A stretch of DNA of 64,000 bases from Cupriavidus basilensis OR16. Lineage in GTDB: Bacteria; Pseudomonadota; Gammaproteobacteria; Burkholderiales; Burkholderiaceae. The DNA lies in assembly GCF_000243095.1 (NCBI RefSeq), contig NZ_AHJE01000057.1, positions 24,449 to 88,448 on the forward strand. The letters are read 5' to 3'. Below, in pieces: positions 45,453 through 55,630 of this stretch (its first letter is position 1; every line of letters begins with the position of its first letter). The position numbers and the translations under genes are program-made. The notes under the pieces are model-generated. The model saw only the letters and a program-made list of their open reading frames with translations, ran no database searches and was not told the DNA's origin.

Positions 45453-46538
45453 TCACGACTCGGCATCCGCATCCAGCACGCCGATCAGGTCGGCCGCCAC
45501 GGAGCGCCGCGCATCGGCCGCCCGGAAATACCGTACCAGCGTGGCCACGCTGGTGTGCCCGGTCATGGCCATGGTTTCAGCCAGCGGAACCTGGCGCGAA
45601 GCTGCCTCGGTCACGAACCCCGAGCGCAGCGAGTGCGCCGAGAAATCTCCCTCCAGCCCAGCCTCCTCGCAGCGCTGCATGACGATCTTGCGCACGGCGG
45701 CGGCGGACAGTGCCTCGCCTACATGACCACCACGACGGATGCGCCGGAAGATGGCGCCATCGCCTATCCCTGCCGCCTTCAGCCAGGCCTCCAGCGCCGC
45801 GCCCGCCGCGCCGATGACCGGCTTGGCGTTGTCCGGCAGGTCGGCGCCGGCCTGATTGGTCTTGGACCAGCCGAGTTGATAGACAAACTCCCCCGGACCC
45901 AAGCCCCGCAAGGTGGCTAACGTGGCGCCTGCCACTTCCGAGCGCCGCCGGCCGCCACTGGACCAGGCGAACAGCAGCAGCGCGCGGTCGCGCAGGCCGA
46001 TCAGCGAGTCGTCACAGGTTGCCAGCAAGCGGGAAAACGGCTCACGCGTCAGCGCTGCCTTGCGCGCCGGGCGCTCGCCGCGCTTGGCATAGGCCCGGCG
46101 CGTGCGGGCCACCAGTTCACGAACGGCCGGGTCCGCGCAGGGGTTATCCAGGGTTTCCAGCCGGTGCGCCTTGGCAATGACGGCCAGCCGGTGCATCAGC
46201 GTGGCTAATGCCGGTGGGCCAATGCGCGCCTTGAGGCCACGGGCGACCAGTGCCGCGTCGATGGCAGGCGGCATTTCGTTGACCGGGCCCTGGGGCGTGG
46301 TCCGTGTGGCGTGGTCTACGACGAACTGGATGATGACCGACGGCAGCAAAGGGAGGGCGATCGGCTGGCCGTAACGCAGGGCGAACCAGCCCGCCCAATA
46401 CCGAAGCGCGGAACGATAGCTGGCCACCGTGTTGGCGGATTCGCCTTCGCGGTACAGCGCTTCGGCGGCCTGGCGGCCAAGCGGATCGAGTTCGGACGGG
46501 CAGAGCGGCGCGGGAAAATCGGCATGAACGGGCTTCAG
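45453..46538 (-). CDS. Tyrosine recombinase / site-specific integrase
   Basis: A phage-type integrase of about 360 residues. An N-terminal core-binding part (ESANTVASYRSALRYWAGWF) is followed by the catalytic domain: the first Arg in GGRRRSEVAG, the His-x-x-Arg in HSLRSGF, and the nucleophile Tyr in VRYFRA with TGHTSVA before it. It is complete at the C-terminus. The start is uncertain: no ATG is in frame near the N-terminus, and the position given is a CTG; an ATG at 46575 lies in another frame, so a small indel near 46540 is possible. It is divergent from a KfrA-like gene. This pair may mark an inserted element. Confidence 0.85.
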   Translation of the reverse strand: MKPVHADFPAPLCPSELDPLGRQAAEALYREGESANTVASYRSALRYWAGWFALRYGQPIALPLLPSVIIQFVVDHATRTTPQGPVNEMPPAIDAALVARGLKARIGPPALATLMHRLAVIAKAHRLETLDNPCADPAVRELVARTRRAYAKRGERPARKAALTREPFSRLLATCDDSLIGLRDRALLLFAWSSGGRRRSEVAGATLATLRGLGPGEFVYQLGWSKTNQAGADLPDNAKPVIGAAGAALEAWLKAAGIGDGAIFRRIRRGGHVGEALSAAAVRKIVMQRCEEAGLEGDFSAHSLRSGFVTEAASRQVPLAETMAMTGHTSVATLVRYFRAADARRSVAADLIGVLDADAES

Positions 46539-46634
46539 GCTGGTACAACATGACCAGATAAAGCGCGATAACCATTCATTATCGTGCCTTATTGATGGGC
46601 GGCAAGCAAAGCCGCCCAAAAACTTGCCCGGACC

Positions 46635-47313
46635 ATGCAAAACGCCACTCTTCCCGCCGCACGCTCCCGTTCCATTACCCAGCAAGACGTCTGGCAAGCT
46701 GCCGATGCCTTGCTGCTGGCCGGCCAGCGTCCAACCATCGAACGGATCCGCCTGCACCTGGGGCGCGGCTCGCCCAATACCGTCAGCCCGTACCTGGATG
46801 CCTGGTTTGCCGGGCTGGGCGCGCGTTTGCAGGATCCGCAGGCGTTTGCGGCACCAGCCAGCCTGCCCGAGCCGGTGAACCAGGCCGCGCGGTACTATAG
46901 ACGCGCTGCGGCGCGATACCGCTAGCCAGCGTGCCGCGTGGGACAAGGAGCGGGAAACCATGGCGGATCGCTTTGGCGCCAACGAGCGGCGCATGGCGCT
47001 CGAACTGGACGCGGCGCGGGTGGCGCTGCGGGAAGGGCAGCGCCAGATGGATGCAGAGCGCAAGGCGGCCCAGCAAAGACTGGCGGATGTGGCCGAGGCC
47101 GCGGGGCGGCAGGCCGAGGAACTGGCAACGGTGGGGAATGCCGTGGCGGTGCTGAACGAGCGGGTCCGGCAGCAGGACGGCTTGCTGGCCGAGTACCGTC
47201 AGCTCCTGGAGAGCCGCGGCGAGCCGGAGCCGGATATGCTGCGGGCCGTGCGCCCGCCGGTGCGCAAGGCCCGCCCGATCCGGCCGGCGCGGCCACCACG
47301 TTTCAAGGTCTAG
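46635..47313 (+). pseudogene. KfrA-like DNA-binding protein, frameshifted
   Basis: The N-terminal 85 residues match the KfrA_N domain of plasmid regulators: ITQQDVWQAADALLLAGQRPTIERI and GSPNTVSPYLDAW. At about 46897-46899 one base is gained or lost; the frame then continues as DALRRDTASQRAAWDKER and a long alanine-rich coiled coil to the stop at 47313. Repaired, it would be about 225 residues with helix-turn-helix plus coiled coil, as KfrA has. In plasmids KfrA is a repressor and nucleoid-like filament protein; chromosomal copies often lie beside integrases, as here. Confidence 0.78.
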
Positions 47314-47328
47314 GGCGAATGTTTCCTG

Positions 47329-47344
47329 ATGCTAGATCTAGCAT
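47329..47344. promoter_or_regulatory. Perfect 16-base palindrome in an AT-rich stretch
   Basis: ATGCTAGATCTAGCAT reads the same on both strands. It lies 15 bases after the KfrA-like gene in a 208-base stretch that is clearly richer in A and T than its surroundings. It could be an operator for KfrA or part of an attachment site for the integrase. Confidence 0.45.
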
Positions 47345-47521
47345 TGCGATTCGGCTGCAACCACATGATTTTATTGAAATTTCTACAGCAGATCCCAATC
47401 CGAAATAACCAATAATTCGCATCAGGTTACATCCATAACCCATTGATTTTCATTACTTAGTGGTGCCGTCAGCCGTTCCTGCGAATACGCTGGAAAGAAT
47501 GGCGGGCCGCGCCGCCTTTAC

Positions 47522-49090
47522 TTAGTTCAGGCGCAGCAGATGCTTCTGGATTTTCCCGCTCGTGGTCTTCGGCAGCGCATCCACGAAGTGATATCGGCGC
47601 GGCCGCTTGTAGGCGGCCAGCCGGTCGCCGTGCACCAGGAAGCCATCAAGCAGCGCCGTGCTGGCTTGCGCCCCCGGCCTGGCCACCACATAAGCGCAGA
47701 CCAGTTGCCCCCAGGTGGCATCCGCCTCGCCAATGACAGCCACTTCCAGCACGGCAGGATGCTCGATCAGCGCGTCCTCGACCTCGCGCGGGTACACGTT
47801 CTCGGCACCCGAATTGATCATGTAGTCGATGCGGTCGCGCACCCACAGGTAGCCGTTCTCGTCCAGGCTGCCGAGGTCGCCGGTGTGGTACCAGCCGTGG
47901 GCCAGGGCGCGCGCGTTGGCGTCCGGGCGGTTCAGGTACCCGGCCATCATGCACGGGCCGCGCACCAGGATCTCGCCGACTTCCCCGGGTGCGCAAGGCT
48001 GGGCCGGATCGGTCGGGGAGCCGTCCTCGCGCGGCACCGCCACGACCAGGTCGTGATTGAGCGAGGGCAGGCCGGCCGAGCCAGCGTGGCTGAGCTGCTC
48101 GTGCGGATACAGCACGGACATGCAGGGCCCCATCTCGGTGGTGCCGTACACCTGTACCAGCCCGGCGCCAACCACACGGTCCCACTCGCGGATCAGGTGC
48201 GGCGCCATCGATGCGCCGCCGTACTCCACCAGCCGCAGCGACGAGACATCGCGCGTGTGGGCGTCCGGGTGGTTGAGCATCATGCCGACCATGGTCGGCG
48301 CGGCGAAGAAGTGCGTGACCTTCTCGGCCTCGACCAGCTGCCATGCCTCGCCGGCATCGAAGCGCCGCTGCAGCACCTGCGTGGCGCCCAGCTGCAGGCG
48401 TGGCAGGAAGCTGGTATGCAGCTCCGCCGTATGGTTCAGCGGTGCAATCGACAAGCCAACGTCCTCGCGCGACAGCATCATGGCCTGATGCATCATCGCG
48501 TTGTGCGCGAGCTTGCTGCGGTGCGTGTGCAGCACGCCCTTGGGGCGGCCGGTGGTGCCGCTGGTGTACATCAGGATGCAGGGATCGTTTTCGTCCACGG
48601 CGACGGCGGGCGCGTCGTGCGGCTGCCCCGCGGCCAGCGTGGCCAGGTGATGCGTGGCAAAGGCCGGTGCCGGCCCGGGGTCGGCATAGATCCAGCGCGT
48701 TGTGCCAGGGGCCAGCTCGGCAGCTTTTTCCGCCACGGCGGCGCCTTCCTGCTCGAACAGCAGGACGCTGGCCTTGCCGTCCTCCAGGATGAAGGCCAGT
48801 TCCTGCGCGGCCAGCCGGTAGTTGACGGGATTGAAGATCGCGCCCACCCGGGCCGCCGCCAGCATGCTGAAGACAAAGGCTGGCGTGTTGTAGAGAAAGG
48901 CCGCGACCACATCGCCATGGCCCACGCCGATCGCCAGCAGCGCGTGGGCGTGGCGGTTAACCTCCGCGTCCAGTTCGGCGTAAGTCCAGGCGCGGCGGCC
49001 GGCGCCCGTGCCGGCGACCAGCGCGGTCTTGCGCGGCAGGTAGCGCGCGGGCCAGGAAAGGGTGTCGCCCAGCGTAAGGACGTGAATCAA
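47522..49090 (-). CDS. AMP-forming acyl-CoA synthetase
   Basis: A CoA ligase of 522 residues. The A3 motif MYTSGTTGRPKG is near residue 180, A5 QVYGTTEMGP further on, then HTGDLGSLDENGY, and the RIDYMINSGAENVYPREVE element. The C-terminal Lys is in TTSGKIQKHL. The start is a TTG at 49090 with GGAG nine bases upstream; no ATG suits the family N-terminus. It is divergent from the AtuA-like gene across 267 bases and likely serves the same catabolic cluster by activating the acid substrate. Confidence 0.87.
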   Translation of the reverse strand: MIHVLTLGDTLSWPARYLPRKTALVAGTGAGRRAWTYAELDAEVNRHAHALLAIGVGHGDVVAAFLYNTPAFVFSMLAAARVGAIFNPVNYRLAAQELAFILEDGKASVLLFEQEGAAVAEKAAELAPGTTRWIYADPGPAPAFATHHLATLAAGQPHDAPAVAVDENDPCILMYTSGTTGRPKGVLHTHRSKLAHNAMMHQAMMLSREDVGLSIAPLNHTAELHTSFLPRLQLGATQVLQRRFDAGEAWQLVEAEKVTHFFAAPTMVGMMLNHPDAHTRDVSSLRLVEYGGASMAPHLIREWDRVVGAGLVQVYGTTEMGPCMSVLYPHEQLSHAGSAGLPSLNHDLVVAVPREDGSPTDPAQPCAPGEVGEILVRGPCMMAGYLNRPDANARALAHGWYHTGDLGSLDENGYLWVRDRIDYMINSGAENVYPREVEDALIEHPAVLEVAVIGEADATWGQLVCAYVVARPGAQASTALLDGFLVHGDRLAAYKRPRRYHFVDALPKTTSGKIQKHLLRLN

Positions 49091-49357
49091 GGCAGTGCTC
49101 CAACAGCGGGGATGGGGGCGCCGGCAGGCAAGGCAGGCCGACGAAAGCGGATGAATATAAAGTCGGCGCCGCTTTTTGGGAAATAACGATTTGCACTTTG
49201 CATATAGGGATACGCCGGGGTGCGCCACCCGGCGCCAAAGCCAATTGACGCAAGACGCCGCGCCGGCGGCTCGCTATCGTGCCAGCAAGGCCCGGCGAGC
49301 CATGACTCGCCGATGACAACGGCAATCGATGACTGAGGCAAAAGAGGAAGCGCGTCC

Positions 49358-51190
49358 ATGAACAAGCAAAATCGGCAGGGCAAGGAGAGCGTGCGGATCG
49401 GCGGCGCGTCTGGTTTCTGGGGCGATAGCGCGATCGGCCCGGTCCAACTGGTGGAGAAGGGCGACATCGACTACCTGGTGTTCGACTATCTTGCCGAGCT
49501 CACCATGTCGCTGCTTGCGGCGGCACGCTTGAAGAACCCTGAGGCCGGCTACGCGCTGGATTTCGTCACCGGGGCCCTGCGCTCGGTGCTCAAGCCAGCC
49601 ATGGAGCAGGGCATCCGTATCGTCAGCAATGCCGGCGGCGTGAATCCGCGGGCCTGCGCGGCGGCGGTGCGCAAGCTGGCCGAGGAGCTCGGCTTGACGG
49701 TGCGGGTGGCGGTGGTCGATGGCGACGACCTGCTGGCGCAGCTGGACGCGCTGCGCGAGGCCGGCACGCGCGACATGCAAAGCGGCGCTGCGATGCCGGC
49801 CCGCATCCTGACGGCCAATGCCTATCTTGGCGCCGTGCCGGTCCGGGCCGCGCTGGATGCCGGCGCGGATATCGTGATCACCGGGCGCTGCGTGGACAGC
49901 GCGGTGACGCTGGGCGTGCTGATGCACGAGTTCGGCTGGAGCCCGACCGACTACGATCTGCTGTCCGCGGGCAGCCTGGCTGGGCACATCATCGAGTGCG
50001 GCTGCCAGGCCACCGGCGGCCTGCATACCGACTGGGAGCAGGTACCGGACTGGGCCAATATCGGCTACCCAGTGGTGAGCTGCCGGGCGGATGGCACTTT
50101 CCTGGTCGGCAAGCCGCCCGGCACCGGCGGGCTGGTCAGCCCCGCCACTGTCGGCGAGCAGATGCTGTACGAGATAGGCGATCCCGCTGCCTACCTGCTG
50201 CCCGACGTGATCTGCGATTTCACCGGCGTAACGCTGCGCCAGGCCGGGCCTGACCTGGTGGAAGTGCAGGGTGCCAGGGGCCGCCCGCCTACGCCTGGCT
50301 ACAAGGTCTCGGCCACCTATGCCGACGGCTACCGCTGCTCGGCGCAACTGACCATCGTGGGCTTCGATGCCGTGCGCAAGGCGCGCCGCAGCGGCGAGGC
50401 CTTCCTGGCGCGCACCCGCGGCATGCTGGCAAAGGCCGGGCTGCCGGATTTCACCGAGACCCGGCTGGACGTGCTCGGCACCGCCGCGTCGTTTGGCCCG
50501 CATGTGCCGCAGCCATCCTTGTTCGAGGCGGTGATGTGGCTGGCGGTGACGCATCCGGACAAGCGCGCGCTGGAGTTGTTCGCGCGCGAGATCGCGCCCG
50601 CCGGCACGTCCTGGTCACCCGGCACGACCGGTGTTGGAGGCCGGCCATCGGTGAGCATGGCCATCAAGCAGTTTCCCTTCCTGGTGCCGAAAACGCTGGT
50701 TCAGCCCGCCGTGTGGCTTGACGAACAGCCGGTGCCGCTGCCGGCGACCTTCGTCTGCGGGACTGACGCGCAAACCAGCCCGGCGCCGGCGGCCGGGCGA
50801 GCCAGCCGATCGACGCCATCGGCCACCATCCAGCCTGGCAAGGACTGGATCGACGTGCCACTGATCCGGCTGGCGTACGGCCGTAGTGGCGACAAGGGCG
50901 ATTTCTCCAACATCGGCATCATCGCGCGCGACGCCGCCTACCTGCCGCTGATCGAAGCGCAGCTTACCGGCGCCGCGGTGGCCGGGTTCCTTGCGCACAA
51001 TGTAAAGGGCAAGGTGACGCGCTACTTCCTGCCCGGCATCGGCGCCTTCAACTTCCTTTGCGAGCAGGCGCTCGGCGGCGGCGGCATGGCGTCGCTGCGC
51101 AACGATCCGCTGGGCAAGGGGATGGCGCAGGTCCTGCTGGCCATGCCGGTGCGGGTGCCGCCAGCGCTGGCGCAGGCACTGGGCGCTTGA
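49358..51190 (+). CDS. AtuA-family protein (DUF1446, acyclic terpene utilization)
   Basis: A 610-residue protein of the AtuA family. The N-terminal DUF1446 domain covers about residues 12-460, with GGASGFWGDS, a VSNAGGVNPRAC region, GRCVDSAVTLGVL and HTDWEQVPDW. The C-terminal 100 residues form the second family domain with YGRSGDKGDFSNIGI. AtuA is needed for growth of Pseudomonas on citronellol and geraniol, but its biochemical step is not settled. Here it lies by itself before a regulator gene and near carboxylase, dehydrogenase and hydratase genes of the same catabolic type. Confidence 0.9.
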   Translation: MNKQNRQGKESVRIGGASGFWGDSAIGPVQLVEKGDIDYLVFDYLAELTMSLLAAARLKNPEAGYALDFVTGALRSVLKPAMEQGIRIVSNAGGVNPRACAAAVRKLAEELGLTVRVAVVDGDDLLAQLDALREAGTRDMQSGAAMPARILTANAYLGAVPVRAALDAGADIVITGRCVDSAVTLGVLMHEFGWSPTDYDLLSAGSLAGHIIECGCQATGGLHTDWEQVPDWANIGYPVVSCRADGTFLVGKPPGTGGLVSPATVGEQMLYEIGDPAAYLLPDVICDFTGVTLRQAGPDLVEVQGARGRPPTPGYKVSATYADGYRCSAQLTIVGFDAVRKARRSGEAFLARTRGMLAKAGLPDFTETRLDVLGTAASFGPHVPQPSLFEAVMWLAVTHPDKRALELFAREIAPAGTSWSPGTTGVGGRPSVSMAIKQFPFLVPKTLVQPAVWLDEQPVPLPATFVCGTDAQTSPAPAAGRASRSTPSATIQPGKDWIDVPLIRLAYGRSGDKGDFSNIGIIARDAAYLPLIEAQLTGAAVAGFLAHNVKGKVTRYFLPGIGAFNFLCEQALGGGGMASLRNDPLGKGMAQVLLAMPVRVPPALAQALGA

Positions 51191-51381
51191 GCGCGACCGG
51201 CGCGCAGCGGCCGCGCGGGCATCGGGATAAACCCCCATCCGGCGGCTGCTCGGCCGCCTTCGCTGGCATGATGATGGAGGCGCGCAAAGCCGCAGGGCGG
51301 CTGCCCGCGCCTTCTTGCCGAACCATGCGCCAGCCGTCCGCCACATCGGCCACGCGCGGCGCCGCGAACAGTGAGACCCAG

Positions 51382-52221
51382 ATGCTGCCAGTTTTGCCAT
51401 GCACACCGGATGCCATGGGCCAGCCGGGCGTGCGCCCGAGCGGAAGCTTCATGTGGATCGACCCCGACCGCGTGCTCTACGTTGGGCTGCTAGGCGCGCC
51501 ATCGGTGCGCTCCATCGGCGCCATCCTGCTCTATGTGGCCCTAGATGCTCCGTTTCGCCTGAGCGTGGCGGATGGCGAGTGGGAAACCGCCGAGATCGCC
51601 GTCGTGCCGCCCTACGTGCCGCACCGCATCACTTCCGACAGCCGCAGCTTGTGCGGCTTCCTGATCGAGCCCGAGACCGTCGATCTGTCCCGCTTGCCCC
51701 TGCTGTTGCGCGGGCCGGGCGGCGCGCTGGCGGCGCCACGGATGGCCCAGCATGCACGCGACCTGATCGCCCAGTTGCGCGGCATGCGGCGCCCCGAACT
51801 GGAGGCCGGCCTGCTCGATACGCTGTTGCTGGGTGAACCACTGGTGCCGCGCGCGCTCGATCCGCGCATTGATGCGGCGGTACGCCAGATCAAGGGCGAT
51901 CCGGGCAGCCGCAGCGCCGCCACCGACCATGCGCGCGACGCCAACTTGTCGTTTTCGCGCTTCCTGCACCTGTTCAAGGAAGAGGTTGGCACGCCGTTTC
52001 GCACCTTCCGCACCTGGAAGCGCGCCCGCAGCTTGCTGCACTACGTCACCCAGGAGGCCAACCTGGCCGAGGTCGCGCTGGATACCGGCTATCCCGACTC
52101 CACGCATTTCAGCCACTCCATCCGCCGCGTGTACGGGCTCAAGCCGCGCGACATCTTCGCCGGTTCGCGCAAGCTTGCGCTGCATGGCCTGCCACCGATG
52201 ACGGCCTACCGCCCAGCCTAG
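51382..52221 (+). CDS. AraC-family transcriptional regulator
   Basis: A regulator of about 279 residues. The N-terminal part begins with FMWIDPDRVLYVGLLGAP and forms a cupin-like domain; the C-terminal helix-turn-helix pair (about residues 185-265) has NLSFSRFLHLFKEEVG and YPDSTHFSHSIRRVYGLKP. The start is uncertain: ATG codons at 51268 and 51328 are also in frame, but the protein is only recognisable from about 51450. It lies between the AtuA-like gene and the carboxylase genes and is a good candidate for their activator. Confidence 0.84.
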   Translation: MLPVLPCTPDAMGQPGVRPSGSFMWIDPDRVLYVGLLGAPSVRSIGAILLYVALDAPFRLSVADGEWETAEIAVVPPYVPHRITSDSRSLCGFLIEPETVDLSRLPLLLRGPGGALAAPRMAQHARDLIAQLRGMRRPELEAGLLDTLLLGEPLVPRALDPRIDAAVRQIKGDPGSRSAATDHARDANLSFSRFLHLFKEEVGTPFRTFRTWKRARSLLHYVTQEANLAEVALDTGYPDSTHFSHSIRRVYGLKPRDIFAGSRKLALHGLPPMTAYRPA

Positions 52222-52329
52222 CCGGCCGTGCGGCAACCACTTTGCACAAGACCAGCGGCGTGCCGCGCGCCAGAATCAAGGCCATCTACCTTTCCCAAGC
52301 CTGCCGCCAACGGCAGCCGGACATCTCCC

Positions 52330-53151
52330 ATGAAAGCAACCTGCCAGGACCTGCTGGCCGAATACCGCGAGCTGGCCGCGCTCGCCGCCACGCTCACCCC
52401 GGCGCAATGGCGCGAGCCAAGCGCTTTCCATGACTGGAGCGCCTGGGACGAGATCGCCCACCTGTGCTATTTCGACCAAACCGCGCTGCAGGCCGCCACC
52501 GACCCGCAAGCCTTCCTGCGCGGCGCGCAGACACTCAACACGCTGATGGCGGGCGGCGGCCATATCAGCGCGGTGGCGCGTGAAACCTACGGCCACTTGG
52601 ACGGCCCCGGCTTGCTGGCGTACTGGCTGCCGCTGTACGAGAGGCTGGTGCAGACGCTGGCCGCGCTCGACCCCAAGGCCCGCCTGCCCTGGTACGGGCC
52701 GCCCATGAGCGCCCGCAGCTTTGCCACCGCGCGGCTGATGGAGACCTGGGCCCATGGCCAGGACGTCTGGGATACGGTAGGCCGCGCCCGCGCGCCCACG
52801 GCCCGCCTCAAGCACATCGCCCATATTGGCGCCACCACCTACGGCTGGACCTTCGTCAATCGCGGCGAGCCGGTGCCGGGGCCCGCGCCATATATCGTGC
52901 TGAGCGCGCCCGATGGCAGCAAGTGGACCTGGAACGAACCGCAGGCGGACAACCATGTGCGCGGCAGCGCGGAGGACTTCTGCCTGCTGGTCACGCAGCG
53001 CCGCCACCTGGACGATACCCGCCTGGCCTACAGTGCCGGCCCGGCCCGGCAATGGCTGGCGCAAGCCCAGTGCTTCGCCGGGCCGCCCGCCACCGGGCCG
53101 GCCGCAGGCACGCGCGTGTTGGACGGATCGCGCTCGGCGCCGGCCGCGTGA
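52330..53151 (+). CDS. TIGR03084/maleylpyruvate-isomerase-like metal-binding protein
   Basis: A 273-residue protein of the DinB/MDMPI fold (TIGR03084-like). The N-terminal helical bundle has WDEIAHLCYFDQTAL, and ETWAHGQDVWDTV gives a metal-binding His; together they suit a mononuclear metal site. A C-terminal small domain follows. Family members near AtuA-type or acyl-CoA genes have no proven role. The ORF ends with GTGA shared with the next gene, so the two are translationally coupled. Confidence 0.78.
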   Translation: MKATCQDLLAEYRELAALAATLTPAQWREPSAFHDWSAWDEIAHLCYFDQTALQAATDPQAFLRGAQTLNTLMAGGGHISAVARETYGHLDGPGLLAYWLPLYERLVQTLAALDPKARLPWYGPPMSARSFATARLMETWAHGQDVWDTVGRARAPTARLKHIAHIGATTYGWTFVNRGEPVPGPAPYIVLSAPDGSKWTWNEPQADNHVRGSAEDFCLLVTQRRHLDDTRLAYSAGPARQWLAQAQCFAGPPATGPAAGTRVLDGSRSAPAA

Positions 53152-54051
53152 GCGGCACCGAAGCCGCCATGCGGGTCGCGGCCGGCGAGCCGCTGGCCCG
53201 GACGCAGGCCGCCGGGATCGACGAAGTGCTGCGAAGGCTCAGCGCCGATGCCGGCGAAACCTGCCTCTCCGAGCACGTCTTCGCCAACCTGTACCTGTTC
53301 CGGCACGCCCATGCCTACCGCTATGCCGGCGGGGATTTTCCGTGCATCAGCGGCGTGACTTACGATGGCGCGCGCCACGCGCTGCCGCTGTTTGCGCTGG
53401 AAACCGCGCCGCTTGACGCGCTTCAGGCGCTGCTGCGCGAGCATGCTTGCTTCTACCCGCTTTCCATGGCCCAGGTCGCGCGGCTCGACCCCGCCATCTT
53501 CACCTGGACGGCATTGCGCGCCGACGCCGACTACCTCTATCCCGCAGCCAACTTCACGGCCTACCGCGGCACCACGCTGGCCAAGAAGCGCAACCTGATG
53601 AAGCAGTTGCTGGCCACGCATGCCGTCACCGCGCGCGCCTACCACCCGGGGCTGGCCGACCAGGCCCTGGCCGTGCACGAAGGCTGGATGCAAGCCAAGC
53701 ACAAGGCGCACGGCGAGGCCGACGACACACCCTGCGGCGAGGCCCTGCAACACGCCGAGCGGCTGGGCCTTGGAAGGCTTCCTGTACGAGGTAGCGGGGC
53801 AGCCCGTGGGTTTCGTGCTGGCGCAGGAGATCCGCCCGGCGGTCTTCGCCATGCGCTTCGCCAAGGGCCTGGCGGCCTACAAGGGCATCTACCAGTACAT
53901 GTTCCACCACTTCTGCGCGGCGTTCCCACGCCCGGTGGCGTGGCTGAATTTCGAACAGGACATGGGCCTGGACAACTTCCGGCAGACCAAGCTTTCCTAT
54001 GCGCCGAGTGCGTTGTTGCCAAAGTTCAGGGTGCGCCTGCGGGTGGATTAG
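53148..54051 (+). pseudogene. DUF2156-domain protein, single-base frameshift
   Basis: A protein of about 300 residues with the GNAT-like DUF2156 fold, known from the C-terminal domain of lysyl-phosphatidylglycerol synthase. It starts at a GTG overlapping the previous stop by four bases. The first frame contains SEHVFANLYLFRHAHAYRY, then YPAANFTAYRGTTLAKKRNLMKQ. Near 53770 an extra T in GGCCTTGG shifts the frame; the second frame continues with EGFLYEVAGQPVGFVL and FPRPVAWLNFEQDMGL to 54051. Removing one base restores one protein, so this is likely a sequencing indel. Function is unknown; it is probably an acyl- or aminoacyl-transferase. Confidence 0.78.
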
Positions 54052-54172
54052 GCACTTCCGGTGTCTGTCTTGCAAAGGCTGAATCCAGCACAGCCAGTTC
54101 TCGCAAGACCCTGCCGCTGCCCACCCCTACCATGGCTTCACACCGGCGCACCGCCCCGAACAGTGAACCCAA

Positions 54173-55571
54173 ATGGCAAATATCGAATCCAGACTCTCCG
54201 CCGGCAGTGAAGCATTCCAGGCTAACCGCACCGGCATGCTGGCCCTGCTGGAGCGTATCCGCGCCTTCGAGCAGCGCGCCGCCAGTACGTCCGCCGCCTC
54301 GCGCGAGCGTTTCGAGAAGCGCGGGCAGTTGCTGCCGCGCGACCGGCTGGCGTTGCTGAAACAAGCTGCCATACGTGCAACTGGTCGAGAGCGCCGGTGC
54401 CAACCTGATGACCTACAAGGTCGAGGATTTCGTGCGGGGCGGCAACCTGTTCCGCAACCTGGCGCGCCTGTCGGCGGCCGGGCTGCCGGTGGTGACGGTC
54501 ACGCATGGCTCGTCGACCGCCGGCGGGGCTTACCAGACCGGGCTGTCGGACTACATCATCATGGTGCGGGGCCGTTCGCGCGCCTTCCTGGCCGGCCCGC
54601 CGCTGTTGATGGCGGCCACCGGCGAAGTGGCCACCGAGGAGGAACTGGGCGGGGCCGTGATGCATACCGCCGTCTCCGGCCTGGGCGACTACCTGGCCGA
54701 GGACGACCGCGATGCGCTGCGCATCGCCCGCGAGATCCTGGGCAAGATCGACTGGAACCGCGAGCAGCCCGCCGCCACGCCGCGCAGCTACAAGCCGCCG
54801 CGCTACGACGCCGAGGAGCTGCTCGGCGTCATGCCGATGGACCATAAGCGGCCGGTCGACATGAAGGAGGTGATCGCGCGCATTGCCGACGATTCCGACT
54901 TCCTGGAGTTCGGCGAGAACTACGGCGGCGCCACCGTGTGCGGCCATATCAAGATTGAAGGCTGGCCGCTGGGCATCATCACCAACAACGGCCCGATCGA
55001 TCCGGCCGGCGCGACCAAGGCCACGCACTTTATCCAGGCCTGCTGCCAGTCGCGCACGCCCATCCTCTACCTGAACAACACCACCGGCTTCATGGTGGGC
55101 CGCAGCTATGAGGAAGCCGGCATCATCAAGCACGGCTCCAAGATGATCCAGGCCGTCAGCAATGCCACCGTGCCGCAGATCACGATCTATTGCGGCGCGT
55201 CGTTCGGCGCCGGGAACTACGGCATGTGCGGGCGCGGTTTTCATCCGCGCTTCTGTTTCTCCTGGCCCAACGCCAAGACCGCCGTGATGGGCGGCGAGCA
55301 GGCGGCACGCACCATGGCCATCGTGACCGAGGCCGCCATGAAGCGCAAAGGCGGGGAGGCCGATGCCGGCCAGCTGGAAACGCTTCAAAAAGGCATCGTC
55401 GAGCGTTTCGACCGCCAGATGAGCGTATTTGTCACCAGCGCCCACGTGCTGGATGACGGCGTGATCGACCCGCGCAATACGCGCGCGGTGCTGGCCAATG
55501 TGCTGGCGATCTGCCGCGATGGCGACGCCAGGGCGCCGCAAGCCATGCAATTCGGGGTGGCGCGGCCCTGA
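54173..55571 (+). pseudogene. Acyl-CoA carboxylase beta (carboxyltransferase) subunit, internal deletion
   Basis: A biotin-dependent carboxyltransferase of the MCCase/geranyl-CoA carboxylase beta type. The N-terminus (RFEKRGQLLPRDRLALL) reads from 54173. At about 54360 it jumps to the KLPYVQLVESAGANL region in a different frame, skipping about 85-90 residues of the acyl-CoA-binding half. The rest is intact: VTHGSSTAGGAY, TTGFMVGRSYEEAG, KHGSKMIQAVSNATVP and ASFGAGNYGM. With the biotin carboxylase gene downstream it would carboxylate a 3-methyl-branched enoyl-CoA. As written it is nonfunctional, but the complete neighbours suggest the gap is artificial. Confidence 0.85.
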
Positions 55572-55630
55572 CGGCCACCGACGCACCCTGAACAATAGAA
55601 CGATGGAACGATAGAACGGAGACCTGCCAC

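Noticed and set aside
46577-47063. N-terminal extension of the integrase frame
   Set aside because: This part overlaps the KfrA-like gene antisense and bears no resemblance to integrases; the recognisable protein starts near 46540.
51350-54175. Similar short leaders (GAACAGTGA...) before the AraC gene and the carboxyltransferase gene
   Set aside because: The likeness is short and imperfect, and could be chance; it was not counted as a shared control element.
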